The translations under genes were made by a program, and so were the position numbers. Shown here in pieces: positions 17,074 to 27,618 of a stretch of 64,000 nucleotides of DNA. The notes below the pieces were generated by a model. It saw only the letters and a list, made by a program, of their open reading frames with translations, did no database searches and had not been told where the DNA came from. Numbering within the stretch: the stretch's first letter is position 1; the number at the start of each line of letters is the position of its first letter. Location of the stretch: contig NZ_LR743507.1 of NCBI RefSeq assembly GCF_902712855.1, positions 2,404,001 through 2,468,000 on the forward strand, written 5' to 3'. The DNA is from Variovorax paradoxus. Lineage in GTDB: Bacteria; Pseudomonadota; Gammaproteobacteria; Burkholderiales; Burkholderiaceae_C.

Positions 17074-17814
17074 ATGGGCTCGACGAACGTTGTTGGTATT
17101 TTGGGGGGCATGGGCCCCGCGGCGGGTGCGGATTTCGTCCGGCTCTTCGTGCAGGCCTGCGCGCAGGAGTTGCGCGCACGCGGCGAGCCGGTGCATGACC
17201 AGGCTTTTCCCGAGCACTGGCTCGCGCAGGTGCCGGTGCCGGACCGCACCAGGGCGCTGGGGTCGACCGAGCAGGGCGCGCACCAGCCGCTCGAACCGAT
17301 GCTGCAGGCGCTGGGCCGGCTGGCGGCGGTCGGCAGCCGTGCAGTGGCCATCGCGTGCAACACGGCGCATGCCTGGCACGGGCGCCTGCAGGAGCGCTTT
17401 CCCCAAGTCGAGCTGCTTCACATGGCGCGCGAGACCGCGCAGCACCTGTCAGCGCAGGGCGCGCGCGGCGTGGCGCTGATGGCCACCGAGGGCACGTACC
17501 GGGTGCGCCTCTACGAGGAAGCGCTGGCCGAGGCCGGCCTGGCTTGCCACATCCCGTCCGACACGGAGCGCCTCGCCATCACGCGCGGCATCTTCGAGGG
17601 CGTGAAGGCCGACAACATGGTGCTGGCCGAGCAGTGCTTTTCCGAGGTGGCACTGCGGCTCGCCGAGCGCCATGGCCCTGTCACGATCATCATGGGCTGC
17701 ACCGAAGTGCCGCTGGGCCTGCAAGGCTCGGCTGCCGTGGCCGGACTGGACCTCGTCGATCCGGCGCAGGTGCTGGCAACGGCGCTGGCCCGCCGCGCCT
17801 ACAGGGCATCGTGA
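17074..17814 (+). CDS. Aspartate/glutamate racemase family protein
   Basis: A 246-residue cofactor-independent racemase-fold protein. It starts MGSTNVVGILGGMGPAAGAD, the glycine-rich signature of the family, and carries both catalytic cysteines in context: ACNTAHAW (about residue 93) and MGCTEVPL (about residue 208). With two cysteines present, amino-acid racemisation is plausible (L/D-aspartate or glutamate). It follows three repeat copies, so it is separated from the solute-binding gene by about 350 bases, and probably has its own expression. Together with the DadA-like dehydrogenase it suggests interconversion and oxidation of acidic D-amino acids. Confidence 0.85.
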   Translation: MGSTNVVGILGGMGPAAGADFVRLFVQACAQELRARGEPVHDQAFPEHWLAQVPVPDRTRALGSTEQGAHQPLEPMLQALGRLAAVGSRAVAIACNTAHAWHGRLQERFPQVELLHMARETAQHLSAQGARGVALMATEGTYRVRLYEEALAEAGLACHIPSDTERLAITRGIFEGVKADNMVLAEQCFSEVALRLAERHGPVTIIMGCTEVPLGLQGSAAVAGLDLVDPAQVLATALARRAYRAS

Positions 17815-17947
17815 ATGCGGGGGGCGGCACCTGTGGCCGACCCCACTGGATTTCGGGACATAGGGGGCGTGTGCTGATTTGGCCTACATTGCGGCGTGCG
17901 TTTTTTCGCCACGCCCCCTGTTCGACGAATCAACTGGAGCCCTCTTC

Positions 17948-18844
17948 ATGTCACTTGACGACCGCCGTTCCGACTTCAATTCGCTGCGCCCCGGCGACAG
18001 CACCGAGCAGGGCGCCACGCGCCGCACTGCGCTGAAGGCCGCCATCGGCGTGGGCTATGCCGCAGCCGTGATGCCGGTGGTCGCGCAGACCGCCATCGTC
18101 ACCTCGGCCGAGGGCCTGAAGGCCGGGCCGATCAAGTACACCGTCAATGGCTTCGAGGTCCCGGCCTATGCGGCCGCGCCCGCGGGCAAGACCGGCCTGC
18201 CGGTGATCCTGGTGATCCAGGAGATCTTCGGCGTGCATGAATACATTGCCGACACCTGCCGCCGCTTCGCGAAGCTCGGCTACCTCGCCATCGCGCCGGA
18301 GCTCTATGCGCGCCAGGGCGACCCGCGCGGCTACACCGACATTCCGAAACTGCAGGCCGACATCGTCAGCAAGGTGCCCGACGCGCAGGTCATGGCCGAC
18401 CTCGACGGCGCGCTGGCCTATGCCAAGGCCAACGGTGGCGACACCAGCAAGGCCGGCATCACCGGTTTCTGCTGGGGCGGGCGCATCGTGTGGCTGTACG
18501 CGGCCACCGGCAAGGTCAAGGCGGGCGTGGCCTGGTACGGCCGGCTGGTCGGCACGGCCAGCGAGCTGACCCCGAAGCATCCGGTCGATGTGGCCGCCGG
18601 CCTGCAGGCGCCGGTGCTCGGCCTGTACGGTGGAAAAGACCAGGGCATCCCCCTTGACACGGTTGATAAGATGAAAGCTGCTCTGGCCAATGGGACTCCC
18701 GCGGCCAAGGCATCGAGCTTCGTCGTGTACCCCGAAGCAGGCCATGCATTCCACGCCGACTACCGCCCCAGCTACGTCAAGAGCGCGGCGGACGACGGCT
18801 GGCAACGCGCCACGGCCTGGTTCAAAGCCAATGGCGTCGCCTGA
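17948..18844 (+). CDS. Dienelactone hydrolase family protein with Tat-like leader
   Basis: A 298-residue alpha/beta hydrolase. The Cys-Asp-His triad of dienelactone hydrolases is visible: GFCWGG (C175), GGKDQGIP (D231) and AGHAFHADY (H266), with the QEIFGVHEYI oxyanion region at about 91-100. The first 50 residues contain an RRTALK twin-arginine motif, a hydrophobic stretch and VVAQT, consistent with Tat export of a folded enzyme. The family hydrolyses dienelactone in chloroaromatic breakdown or related esters; no aromatic genes are adjacent, so the substrate is open. It is followed by a good hairpin terminator. Confidence 0.87.
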   Translation: MSLDDRRSDFNSLRPGDSTEQGATRRTALKAAIGVGYAAAVMPVVAQTAIVTSAEGLKAGPIKYTVNGFEVPAYAAAPAGKTGLPVILVIQEIFGVHEYIADTCRRFAKLGYLAIAPELYARQGDPRGYTDIPKLQADIVSKVPDAQVMADLDGALAYAKANGGDTSKAGITGFCWGGRIVWLYAATGKVKAGVAWYGRLVGTASELTPKHPVDVAAGLQAPVLGLYGGKDQGIPLDTVDKMKAALANGTPAAKASSFVVYPEAGHAFHADYRPSYVKSAADDGWQRATAWFKANGVA

Positions 18845-18874
18845 TCGCGGCGCCCTGTAGCCGCACCCCCGCCG

Positions 18875-18906
18875 AAGGCCGTCGTATGACGGCCTTTTCT
18901 CTTTTT
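18875..18906 (+). terminator. Rho-independent terminator after the dienelactone hydrolase gene
   Basis: A perfect 9-bp stem, AAGGCCGTC (18875-18883) with GACGGCCTT (18888-18896), closes a 4-base loop and is followed by TTTTCTCTTTTT. It lies 31 bases past the stop codon. Confidence 0.85.
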
Positions 18907-18964
18907 ATGAACGGGCAACGGCCCTGAAACCGTCGATACGGCCGTCCCTCTTGCGCAAGCAGCT

Positions 18965-19921
18965 ATGAATTTGATAGTCATCATTGCGGCAACCCTGGTT
19001 GCCGGCATCGGAAGCGTCTGGCTCGCGGCCCTCCTGCTGAAGGTCGGCGTGCGCAGCGGCTCGGGCGGCGTGAATCCACAGCACCTCTTGAGCCTGGCCG
19101 CCGGCGCGCTGCTGGCCACCGCGTTCATGCACCTGCTGCCCGAGGCCTTCGAAAGCCGCATCGAGCCGGCGCTGCTGTTCGCGGTGCTGCTGTTCGGACT
19201 GGTGTTCTTCTTCCTGCTCGACAAGGCCGAGCTGTGGCACCACGGCCATGAGCACCACCATGGCGGCGAGAAGAGCGCGCATGGCCACCACGGCCACGAT
19301 CACGATCACGATCACGATCACGGGCACGCCCATGCCCATGACCACGCGCACGACCACGGCCCGCGCACCGGCGGCTGGGCTGTGCTCACCGGCGACAGCG
19401 TGCACTGCTTCGGCGACGGCATCCTGATCGCCTCGGCTTTCACCGCCGACCTGCGGCTGGGCCTGGTGGCCGCGCTCGCGGTGCTGGCGCACGAGATTCC
19501 GCACCACATCGGCGACCTCGTGGTGCTGCGCCAGAGCTCGCCGAACCAGCGCGCGGCGCTGGTGAAGGTGTCGCTTGCCGGCACCATGACCGCACTGGGC
19601 GGCATCGTGGGCTGGTGGCTGGTCGACCAGCTGCACAGCTGGCTGCCTTACTTCCTGGTGCTGGCCGGCAGCAGCTTCGTCTACGTCGCGCTGGCCGACC
19701 TGATCCCGCAACTGCAGAAGCGCCTGCCGGCCCGGCAGACCGCTGCACAGATCCTGTGGCTGGCCGCAGGCATCGTGCTGGTCACGCTGGTGAGCCGGCT
19801 CGCCCACGGCGAACACGGGCACGACCATGGCCACGAAGGCGCCGCGCACGGCGAACACGCGCACGACCATGACCACGACAACCCCGGGCACGGCGAGTCC
19901 GGCCACGTGCACAAGGACTGA
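18965..19921 (+). CDS. ZIP family metal transporter
   Basis: A 318-residue inner-membrane transporter of the ZIP family, moving divalent metal (usually zinc) into the cytoplasm. It shows about eight transmembrane helices, a long histidine-rich cytoplasmic loop (about residues 93-133, with repeated HDHD and HAHD units) and the metal-path motif HEIPHHIGD in helix 5, preceded by HCFGDG in helix 4. A second His/Asp/Glu-rich segment forms the C-terminal tail. The loop is encoded by a short tandem of CACGAT units near 19295-19318. It has its own upstream terminator boundary and is probably monocistronic. Confidence 0.9.
   Translation: MNLIVIIAATLVAGIGSVWLAALLLKVGVRSGSGGVNPQHLLSLAAGALLATAFMHLLPEAFESRIEPALLFAVLLFGLVFFFLLDKAELWHHGHEHHHGGEKSAHGHHGHDHDHDHDHGHAHAHDHAHDHGPRTGGWAVLTGDSVHCFGDGILIASAFTADLRLGLVAALAVLAHEIPHHIGDLVVLRQSSPNQRAALVKVSLAGTMTALGGIVGWWLVDQLHSWLPYFLVLAGSSFVYVALADLIPQLQKRLPARQTAAQILWLAAGIVLVTLVSRLAHGEHGHDHGHEGAAHGEHAHDHDHDNPGHGESGHVHKD
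19295..19322 (+). repeat. CACGAT tandem repeat inside the ZIP gene
   Basis: Four perfect copies of the hexamer CACGAT encode His-Asp pairs in the metal-sensing loop, followed by CACG. Length changes by whole units would keep the frame and alter the number of His residues. Confidence 0.7.
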
Positions 19922-20050
19922 CACGGTCCGGCGCAACCTGCGCGCCCTGCGGGAAACTTTCCGACACCGACGCTGCGCCCCGGATGAACCGGAATGGCCG
20001 AAACAGGCGCACCATAGGGGGCCTGTCAGAAATCAGCCGAGGAACCGATC

Positions 20051-20263
20051 ATGAACGACATCGACGCCACCGCAAGTTCCGCTTCGTCCGCCGAGGACGA
20101 AGAGGACAACACGCCCGCCGATGATTTCGAGGAGCCGGACAGCGACGTGTCCGACGACCTGTCCGAGGAAACGGGCATCGACCTGACCGATGCGAGCGAG
20201 CTCGACGCCGACAACGTGCCGGCCGACGAAGAGTTCGACCGCGTCATGAACGCCCCGGACTGA
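20051..20263 (+). CDS. Small, highly acidic hypothetical protein
   Basis: A 70-residue protein starting MNDIDATASSA, with GAGGAA about 8 bases before the ATG as a plausible ribosome site. Roughly two residues in five are Asp or Glu and there are almost no basic residues, so it is strongly negatively charged and probably unstructured. I do not recognise a family. It stands alone between the ZIP transporter and a convergent D-aminoacylase, with a weak GCCGGG/CCCGGC hairpin downstream (20278-20292). Base composition and codon use look like those of its neighbours. It could be a DNA mimic or a regulator, but nothing proves this. Confidence 0.55.
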   Translation: MNDIDATASSASSAEDEEDNTPADDFEEPDSDVSDDLSEETGIDLTDASELDADNVPADEEFDRVMNAPD

Positions 20264-20382
20264 GAGCCGCGCGGCACGCCGGGGGTCCCGGCCTTCATTG
20301 CTCCCTGGCGCCGGCGCGGAACTCATCGATCCCTGCCGGTTGCGTTCGCCGGCGCAATGCCGCAAGCGCTACCGCCTGGGTT

Positions 20383-21840
20383 TCAGGCCGGTTCGCGCCG
20401 CGTGATCACCTGCCCGTTGCGCGCTCCGCTGTGCACGCCATGGCGCCAGGTCACGGCGCCGTTCACGATCACCGCGTCGATGCCTTCGGCCGGCGCCATC
20501 GGCGTTTCGTAGTTCGCGGTGTCGCGCACCGTCGCGGCATCGAAGATCACCACGTCGGCATGGTGGCCCGGCTTCAGCGTGCCGCGTTCGTGCAAGCCGA
20601 AGTTGCGTGCCGTCAGGCCAGTCATCTTCCAGACTGCCGTCTCCAGCGGGAACAGGCCCACGTCGCGGCTGTAGTGGCCCAGCACGCGCGGAAAGGTGCC
20701 CCACAGCCGCGGATGCGGCTTGTCGCCGAGCGGGATGCCGTCGGAGCCGATCATGGTTTCGTCGAATGCAAGGATGCGCTGCACGTCGTCCTCGTCCATC
20801 ATGAAATAGATCGCGCTGCCCGGCTGCAGTCGTTGCGCCGCTTCTTCGCCCGACACGCCCCATTCGGCCGCGATGTCCTTCAGGTCGCGCCCGGCGCATT
20901 CGGGATGCGGCACGCTCGACGCGATGAGCACGCGGCCTTCCATCATCCCGCGGTCGGTGCGGATCATGGTCGAGCCCGCGGTGTACGGGTAGCAGTCGAG
21001 GCCGATGCACTGGTGCTTCATCGCCTCCTGGATGAAGGGCAGCGTCACCTTGGTCTTGCCGAAGTTCTGCGTGTTCTGCACCTTGTGGTGCGACACCACC
21101 ACAGGAATGCCGAGCGCGCGCCCGATCTCGAAGGTCTCCTCGAGCGACTCCATCACGCGGTCGCTCTCGTCGCGCATGTGCGTGACGTACAGCGCCTTGC
21201 GCGCGGCCAGCGGCCGACCCACCTCGATGATCTCCTCGGTGGTGGCCTTCACCGCCGGCGGATAGAAGGTGCCGGTCGACATGCCGATGGCGCCGGCCTG
21301 CATCGCTTCCTCGACCAGCGCCTGCATGGCCGCGATCTCGATGTCCGTGGCGGGGCGGTCGAGGTCGGCCATGACCACCGCGCGCAGGGTCGAGTGGCCG
21401 ACCATCGCGGCCACGTTCACCGACGACGGCGTGGCGCGCAGCGCGTCGAGGTACGCCGCGAAGCTCGTGAACCGGCCTTCCGACGGCGAGTCGAGCAGGC
21501 TCAGCGGCATCGGCAGATCCATGTCGGCGCGCAACGGTGCGGCGCTGATGCCGCAGTTGCCGGCCACCACCGTGGTCACGCCCTGTGAGACCTTGAAGGG
21601 CATCTGCGCCTGCGACAGCACGGCCTGGTCGTCGTGCGTGTGCGAATCGATGAAGCCGGGCGCGACGATGCGGCCGGTGGCGTCGAGCGTCTGTGTCGCC
21701 GTGTGGCCCGAGAGGTTGCCGATGGCGGCGATGCGCCCGTCGACGATGCCGACGTCGGCATCGAAGCGCGGCGCCTTGGTGCCGTCGATCACGGTGCCGC
21801 CGCGGATCAGCAGGTCGTAGTGGGGTGTCTTTTCGGTCAT
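20383..21840 (-). CDS. N-acyl-D-amino-acid deacylase family amidohydrolase
   Basis: A 485-residue zinc amidohydrolase starting MTEKTPHYD; a longer reading from 21900 overlaps the upstream ATPase gene and lacks support. D-aminoacylase features are clear: GFIDSHTHDD (H67, H69), the zinc-bridging cysteine in VAGNCG (C96), and the C-terminal PGHHADVVIFD beta-strand. Family members release free D-amino acids from N-acyl-D-amino acids, or act on related N-acylated compounds. It is the last gene of a leftward operon that also encodes a peptide importer, an M81 peptidase and an FAD oxidoreductase, so it probably processes imported acylated D-residues. Confidence 0.88.
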   Translation of the reverse strand: MTEKTPHYDLLIRGGTVIDGTKAPRFDADVGIVDGRIAAIGNLSGHTATQTLDATGRIVAPGFIDSHTHDDQAVLSQAQMPFKVSQGVTTVVAGNCGISAAPLRADMDLPMPLSLLDSPSEGRFTSFAAYLDALRATPSSVNVAAMVGHSTLRAVVMADLDRPATDIEIAAMQALVEEAMQAGAIGMSTGTFYPPAVKATTEEIIEVGRPLAARKALYVTHMRDESDRVMESLEETFEIGRALGIPVVVSHHKVQNTQNFGKTKVTLPFIQEAMKHQCIGLDCYPYTAGSTMIRTDRGMMEGRVLIASSVPHPECAGRDLKDIAAEWGVSGEEAAQRLQPGSAIYFMMDEDDVQRILAFDETMIGSDGIPLGDKPHPRLWGTFPRVLGHYSRDVGLFPLETAVWKMTGLTARNFGLHERGTLKPGHHADVVIFDAATVRDTANYETPMAPAEGIDAVIVNGAVTWRHGVHSGARNGQVITRREPA

Positions 21841-21853
21841 CGGTGAGGTTCTT

Positions 21854-23892
<2,039 letters not shown>

Positions 23893-23915
23893 GGCGTTCT
23901 CGCGTCCTCAGGTTC

Positions 23916-24827
23916 TCACAGTTGCCGTGCCAGGCGCGGGTCGAGCGCATCGCGCAGGCCGTCGCCCAGCAGGTTGATGGCCAGCACCGTGGCCGCGAGC
24001 AGCAGGCCCGGATACAGGATGATGTGGAACGCGACCGCGACGAAGTTGCGGCCCTCGGCCATCATGTTGCCCCAGCTCGGCGTTTGCGAAGGCACGCCCA
24101 CGCCGAGGAACGAAAGCGCGGCCTCGGTCAGCACCGCGGCGGCCGCCACGAAGGTGGCCTGCACCACCAGCGGCGCCACGATGTTGGGCAGCACGTGGCG
24201 CACCAGGATCACCGGCAGCCGCGTGCCCACGGCGTGCGCCGCTTCGACGAACAGCTGCTCGCGCAGCGTGAGCGCGAGCGAACGCACCAGCCGCACCACG
24301 CGCGGTATCTCGGGCACCGTGATGGCGATGATCACGGTCGTCAGGCTGGCGCGCGTCACGGCCATCAGCGCGATGGCCAGCAGGATGCCGGGGATGGCCA
24401 TGAGGCCGTCCATCACCCGCATGATCGGGCCGTCGGCCCAGCGCACGAAACCTGAGACCAGCCCGAGCGCGATGCCCGAGAGCGTCGCCAGCACCGCGAC
24501 CGCGGCGCCCACGATCATCGACACGCGGCCGCCCCATACGGCGCGGCTGAACACGTCGCGCCCCAGCGCGTCGGTGCCGAACCAGTGCTCGGCCGACGGC
24601 ATCTGCATGCGCGCGAGGGGGTCAATGTCCTGCGGATCGTGCGTGGCGATCCACGGCGCGGCAATGGACAGCACCGCCACCGCGACCAGCAGCAGCGCGC
24701 CGACGATCAGCGTCGGGTGCTTGCGCACCCAGCGCCAGCGCGGCGGCACGAAAGGTGCCTCGTCGTCTGCCGCGGCGATGGAGGGGGCGGGCGCGGGGCG
24801 GTCGCTCATCGGAAGTACCGTGGACAT
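23916..24827 (-). CDS. Oligopeptide ABC transporter permease (DppC type)
   Basis: A 303-residue inner-membrane permease with six transmembrane segments, an N-terminal cytoplasmic extension of about 35 residues and the periplasmic motif HWFGTDALGRDVFSR typical of DppC/OppC. The EAA loop for ATPase contact is present (VEAAHAVGTRLPVILVRHVLPN). I use the ATG at 24827 (MSTVLP); MSDRP at 24809 is an alternative. The 125-base gap to the DppB-type gene upstream holds a decayed, inverted copy of the ~90 bp repeat. Confidence 0.9.
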   Translation of the reverse strand: MSTVLPMSDRPAPAPSIAAADDEAPFVPPRWRWVRKHPTLIVGALLLVAVAVLSIAAPWIATHDPQDIDPLARMQMPSAEHWFGTDALGRDVFSRAVWGGRVSMIVGAAVAVLATLSGIALGLVSGFVRWADGPIMRVMDGLMAIPGILLAIALMAVTRASLTTVIIAITVPEIPRVVRLVRSLALTLREQLFVEAAHAVGTRLPVILVRHVLPNIVAPLVVQATFVAAAAVLTEAALSFLGVGVPSQTPSWGNMMAEGRNFVAVAFHIILYPGLLLAATVLAINLLGDGLRDALDPRLARQL

Positions 24828-24860
24828 GATTCGGTGGCTGTTGTGTGATCGGTTCGAAAG

Positions 24861-24947
24861 ACGCCGCGGAACCGGCCTTGCCGGGCTGCCGGTATCGCCC
24901 CCTGCAAGAGGGTTGGCGAAGCGACACGGAATGCGCTGGGGCTCGAG
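24861..24947 (-). repeat. Degenerate inverted copy (G) of the ~90 bp dispersed repeat
   Basis: Read on the - strand this segment follows the same order as the other copies, with CGCATTCCGTGTCGCTTCGCC, a decayed poly-C/poly-G palindrome and CCGGCAAGGCCGGTTCCGCGG. The outer stem no longer pairs cleanly. It lies between the DppB- and DppC-type permease genes, in the direction of their transcription. Confidence 0.7.
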
Positions 24948-24952
24948 GTCAT

Positions 24953-25894
24953 CTAGTAGGTGATTCGCGGGTCGAAGAGCCGGTAGCTCAGGTCGATCAG
25001 CAGGTTGATCAGCACGTACACACCCGCCGACAGCAGCAGAACGCTCTGGATCACCGGATAGTCGTGGCGTTGCACCGAGTCGATCACCAGCCGGCCCACG
25101 CCCGGTATGGCGAACACCGTCTCGGTCACCACCACGCCGCCGATCAGCAGCGCGATGCCCGCGCCCACGGTGGTGGCGATGGGGATGGCCGCGTTGCGCA
25201 GCGCGTGCGCGAGCACCGGCAGCACGCCCAGGCCCTTGGCGCGTGCCGTGCGGATGTAGTCCTCGTGCAGCACCTCGAGAACGGTGGCGCGCGTCATGCG
25301 CGTGATCAGCGCGATGTACACCAGCGCCAGGTTCACGCAGGGCAGCACCAGCGAACGCAGCCATGCGCCCGCGCCCTCGGCGAAGTGCACGTAGCCCTGC
25401 ACCGGAAACCACGGCAACTGGATCGCGAAGCTGTAGACCAGCAGGTAGCCCACGAGGAACACCGGCACCGAGAACGCAAGCACCGCGAACAGCATCACCA
25501 GCCGGTCGATCCAGCTGCCCGCGCGGTAGGCGGCGAGCGTGCCCAGCGGCACCGACACCACGAGGGTGATGAGCATGGTGAGCACCGCGATCGACACCGT
25601 CGGCTCCAGCCGCTGCCCCAGCAGTTGCGCCACCGGCACCTGCGTGAAGATCGAGGTGCCGAGGTCGCCGGTGAACAGCTTGCCGACCCACAGCGCGAAC
25701 TGCTGCCACAGCGGCAGGTTCAGCCCGAGTGCGGCGCGAAGCTTCTCGATGTCTTCCGTCGTCGCAAGGTCGCCCGCGATGAGCGCGGCCGGGTCGCCCG
25801 GCGAGAGATGGATCAGCAGGAACACCACCACGGCCACCACGGCCATGACCGGCAGCGTGGAGAGGAAGCGTCGAACGATGTAGCCCATGGGCAT
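24953..25894 (-). CDS. Oligopeptide ABC transporter permease (DppB type)
   Basis: A 313-residue permease with six transmembrane helices. It begins MPMGYIVRRFLSTLPVM (ATG at 25888 is an alternative start), has the large periplasmic loop between helices 1 and 2 with PGDPAALIAGD, and the EAA motif (YIRTARAKGLGVLPVLAHAL). It ends FDPRITY, the standard DppB C-terminus. It forms the translocation channel with the DppC-type partner. A 74-base low-complexity gap separates it from the solute-binding gene. Confidence 0.92.
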   Translation of the reverse strand: MPMGYIVRRFLSTLPVMAVVAVVVFLLIHLSPGDPAALIAGDLATTEDIEKLRAALGLNLPLWQQFALWVGKLFTGDLGTSIFTQVPVAQLLGQRLEPTVSIAVLTMLITLVVSVPLGTLAAYRAGSWIDRLVMLFAVLAFSVPVFLVGYLLVYSFAIQLPWFPVQGYVHFAEGAGAWLRSLVLPCVNLALVYIALITRMTRATVLEVLHEDYIRTARAKGLGVLPVLAHALRNAAIPIATTVGAGIALLIGGVVVTETVFAIPGVGRLVIDSVQRHDYPVIQSVLLLSAGVYVLINLLIDLSYRLFDPRITY

Positions 25895-25906
25895 GCCCTC
25901 GAGGGT

Positions 25907-25957
25907 TTGGCTGGCTGTTGCTGGCTATGGCTGGTTGAGTGGCTGACTGAGCTGGCT
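25907..25957. repeat. Degenerate TGGCTG-type tandem repeat between solute-binding and permease genes
   Basis: About eight imperfect units of TGGCT followed by G, A or T fill the gap between the solute-binding protein stop and the DppB-type start. On the coding strand this reads as AGCCA-rich sequence with no hairpin I can support. Confidence 0.55.
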
Positions 25958-25968
25958 CGTGGCGCCGG

Positions 25969-27558
25969 CTACCGGTCGAGCATCCAGACCGTCGGCATGC
26001 CGGCCCACAGCTTGTCCAGGCCCTTCAGGTTGGCGCGTGCGGCGAACGCGGCCGAGTACTGGCCCGCATTGATGTACGGCACCGCCTCGTAGGCGCGGCG
26101 CTGGAAGGCGTCGAGCAGTTCGCGGCGCTTGGCCGGCACGGTTTCCTTCAGCCAGGCGGTGCGCAACTCGTCGAGCGGCTTGTCGCACGGCCAGCCGGGC
26201 AGGGTGTTGCCGCAGGCCGCGCCCAGGTAGGCATTGGCGATGGGCGAGTTGACGTCGAACTCGCCGGCCACCGTGACGTACATGTTCCATCCGCCGGCGT
26301 CGCCCGCGTCCCGCTTCGCACGGCGCGCGCCGATGGAGGCCCAGTCCATGCTCTGCGCATCGACGTTCATGCCGATGCTCTTCATGGTCTGCGCGGCCAT
26401 CAGGGCCTCGGCGTTGAGATAGGGCACGTCGCTCGGCACCATCAGCACCACCTTCTCTCCCTTGTAGCCGGAGGCCGCGAGCATCTGCTTGGCCTTGGCC
26501 ACGTCGGGCTTGCGATAGGGGTCGGCGCCCGCCGCGGTGTCGTTGGGGCTGCCGCAGATGAAGTAGGTGGCGCAATAGGCCATGCGCATGTCCAGCGGGA
26601 AGCCCATGGCCGCCACGAAGCGCTCCTGGCTCACGGCCTGCAGCAGCGCCTGGCGCACCTTCGGGTTGTCGAAGGGCGGATGCAGCTGGTTCATGACCAG
26701 AAAGCCCTGGTAGGCGCCGCCCGATCCGATCTTCACGCCGGTGTCGGCGCGCAGCGGCGCGATGTAGTCGGGCGGCAGCTGCTCGATGATGTCCACCTCG
26801 CCGCGCTTGAGCGCCGACACCGCGCTGTTGGCGTCCGGCAGGTAGAGCCATTCGACGCGGTCGAAGTTGCTCTTCTTGCTGCCCGACAGACCGTTCGGCG
26901 GCTCGCTGCGCGCCACGTAGTTCGGGTTGCGCACGAACACCGCCTTGTTGCCGGGCACCCATTCGTCGCGCTTGAAGATGAACGGGCCGGAGCCGAGCAC
27001 CTCGGGCAGCGGCGCGGTGGCCGGCATCTTGGCGAGCCGCTCGGGCAGGATCACCGGCGGGAAGCCCGAGGGCTTGGCCAGCGCGTCGAGCACCATGCCG
27101 AAGGGCTCGTTGAGCGTGAGCGCGATGGTGCGCGGGTCGGTCGCCTTCCATTCGGCGCCGCTGGCGGTCATGGCGCGACCCAGGCTGTCGCGCGCGGCCC
27201 AGCGCTGCAGCGAGGCCACGGCGTCGGCCGAGGTAACGGGGCTGCCGTCGGAGAACTTCAGGCCGGGGCGCAGCGTGAAGCTCCATTGCTTGCCGTCCTT
27301 CGAGGTGGTGTACTTCTCGACCATCTGCGGCTGCGGCTTGCCGCTCGCATCCTGCGCGAACAGCGTGTCGTAGACCATGTAGCCGAAGTTGCGCGAGATG
27401 TAGGCGGTGGTAAAGGTCGGGTCGAGGATCTTCAGGTCGGCATGCGCCACCACCTTCAGCGTCTTGGGCGAGGGCGTCTGCGCCAGCGCGGGGCCGCTCG
27501 CGGTGGAAAGCGCGAAGGTGGCCATGGCAGCGAGGGCGGCGAGCGTGCGTCGTTTCAT
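25969..27558 (-). CDS. Oligopeptide ABC transporter substrate-binding protein (DppA type)
   Basis: A 529-residue periplasmic protein of solute-binding family 5. The start at 27558 gives a normal signal peptide (MKRRTLAALAAMATFALSTA, cleavage near ALAQ). Typical motifs follow: ILDPTFTTAYISRNFGYMVYD, WSFTLRPGLKFSDGSPVT and KVRQALLQAV. Family 5 proteins bind di- to oligopeptides, nickel or opines. The operon's D-aminoacylase, M81 peptidase and FAD oxidoreductase suggest a modified or D-residue-containing peptide ligand, which is an inference from context. Confidence 0.92.
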   Translation of the reverse strand: MKRRTLAALAAMATFALSTASGPALAQTPSPKTLKVVAHADLKILDPTFTTAYISRNFGYMVYDTLFAQDASGKPQPQMVEKYTTSKDGKQWSFTLRPGLKFSDGSPVTSADAVASLQRWAARDSLGRAMTASGAEWKATDPRTIALTLNEPFGMVLDALAKPSGFPPVILPERLAKMPATAPLPEVLGSGPFIFKRDEWVPGNKAVFVRNPNYVARSEPPNGLSGSKKSNFDRVEWLYLPDANSAVSALKRGEVDIIEQLPPDYIAPLRADTGVKIGSGGAYQGFLVMNQLHPPFDNPKVRQALLQAVSQERFVAAMGFPLDMRMAYCATYFICGSPNDTAAGADPYRKPDVAKAKQMLAASGYKGEKVVLMVPSDVPYLNAEALMAAQTMKSIGMNVDAQSMDWASIGARRAKRDAGDAGGWNMYVTVAGEFDVNSPIANAYLGAACGNTLPGWPCDKPLDELRTAWLKETVPAKRRELLDAFQRRAYEAVPYINAGQYSAAFAARANLKGLDKLWAGMPTVWMLDR

Positions 27559-27618
27559 CGTCGGTTCTCCGGTCGAGGTGGGCGAGGTAGGCGAAGGAAG
27601 GAAAAGCAAAGGAAGCGC

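Noticed and set aside
16806..17179. Short open frames covering the repeat copies on both strands
   Set aside because: They are created by the repeated sequence itself, differ between copies and lack ribosome sites.
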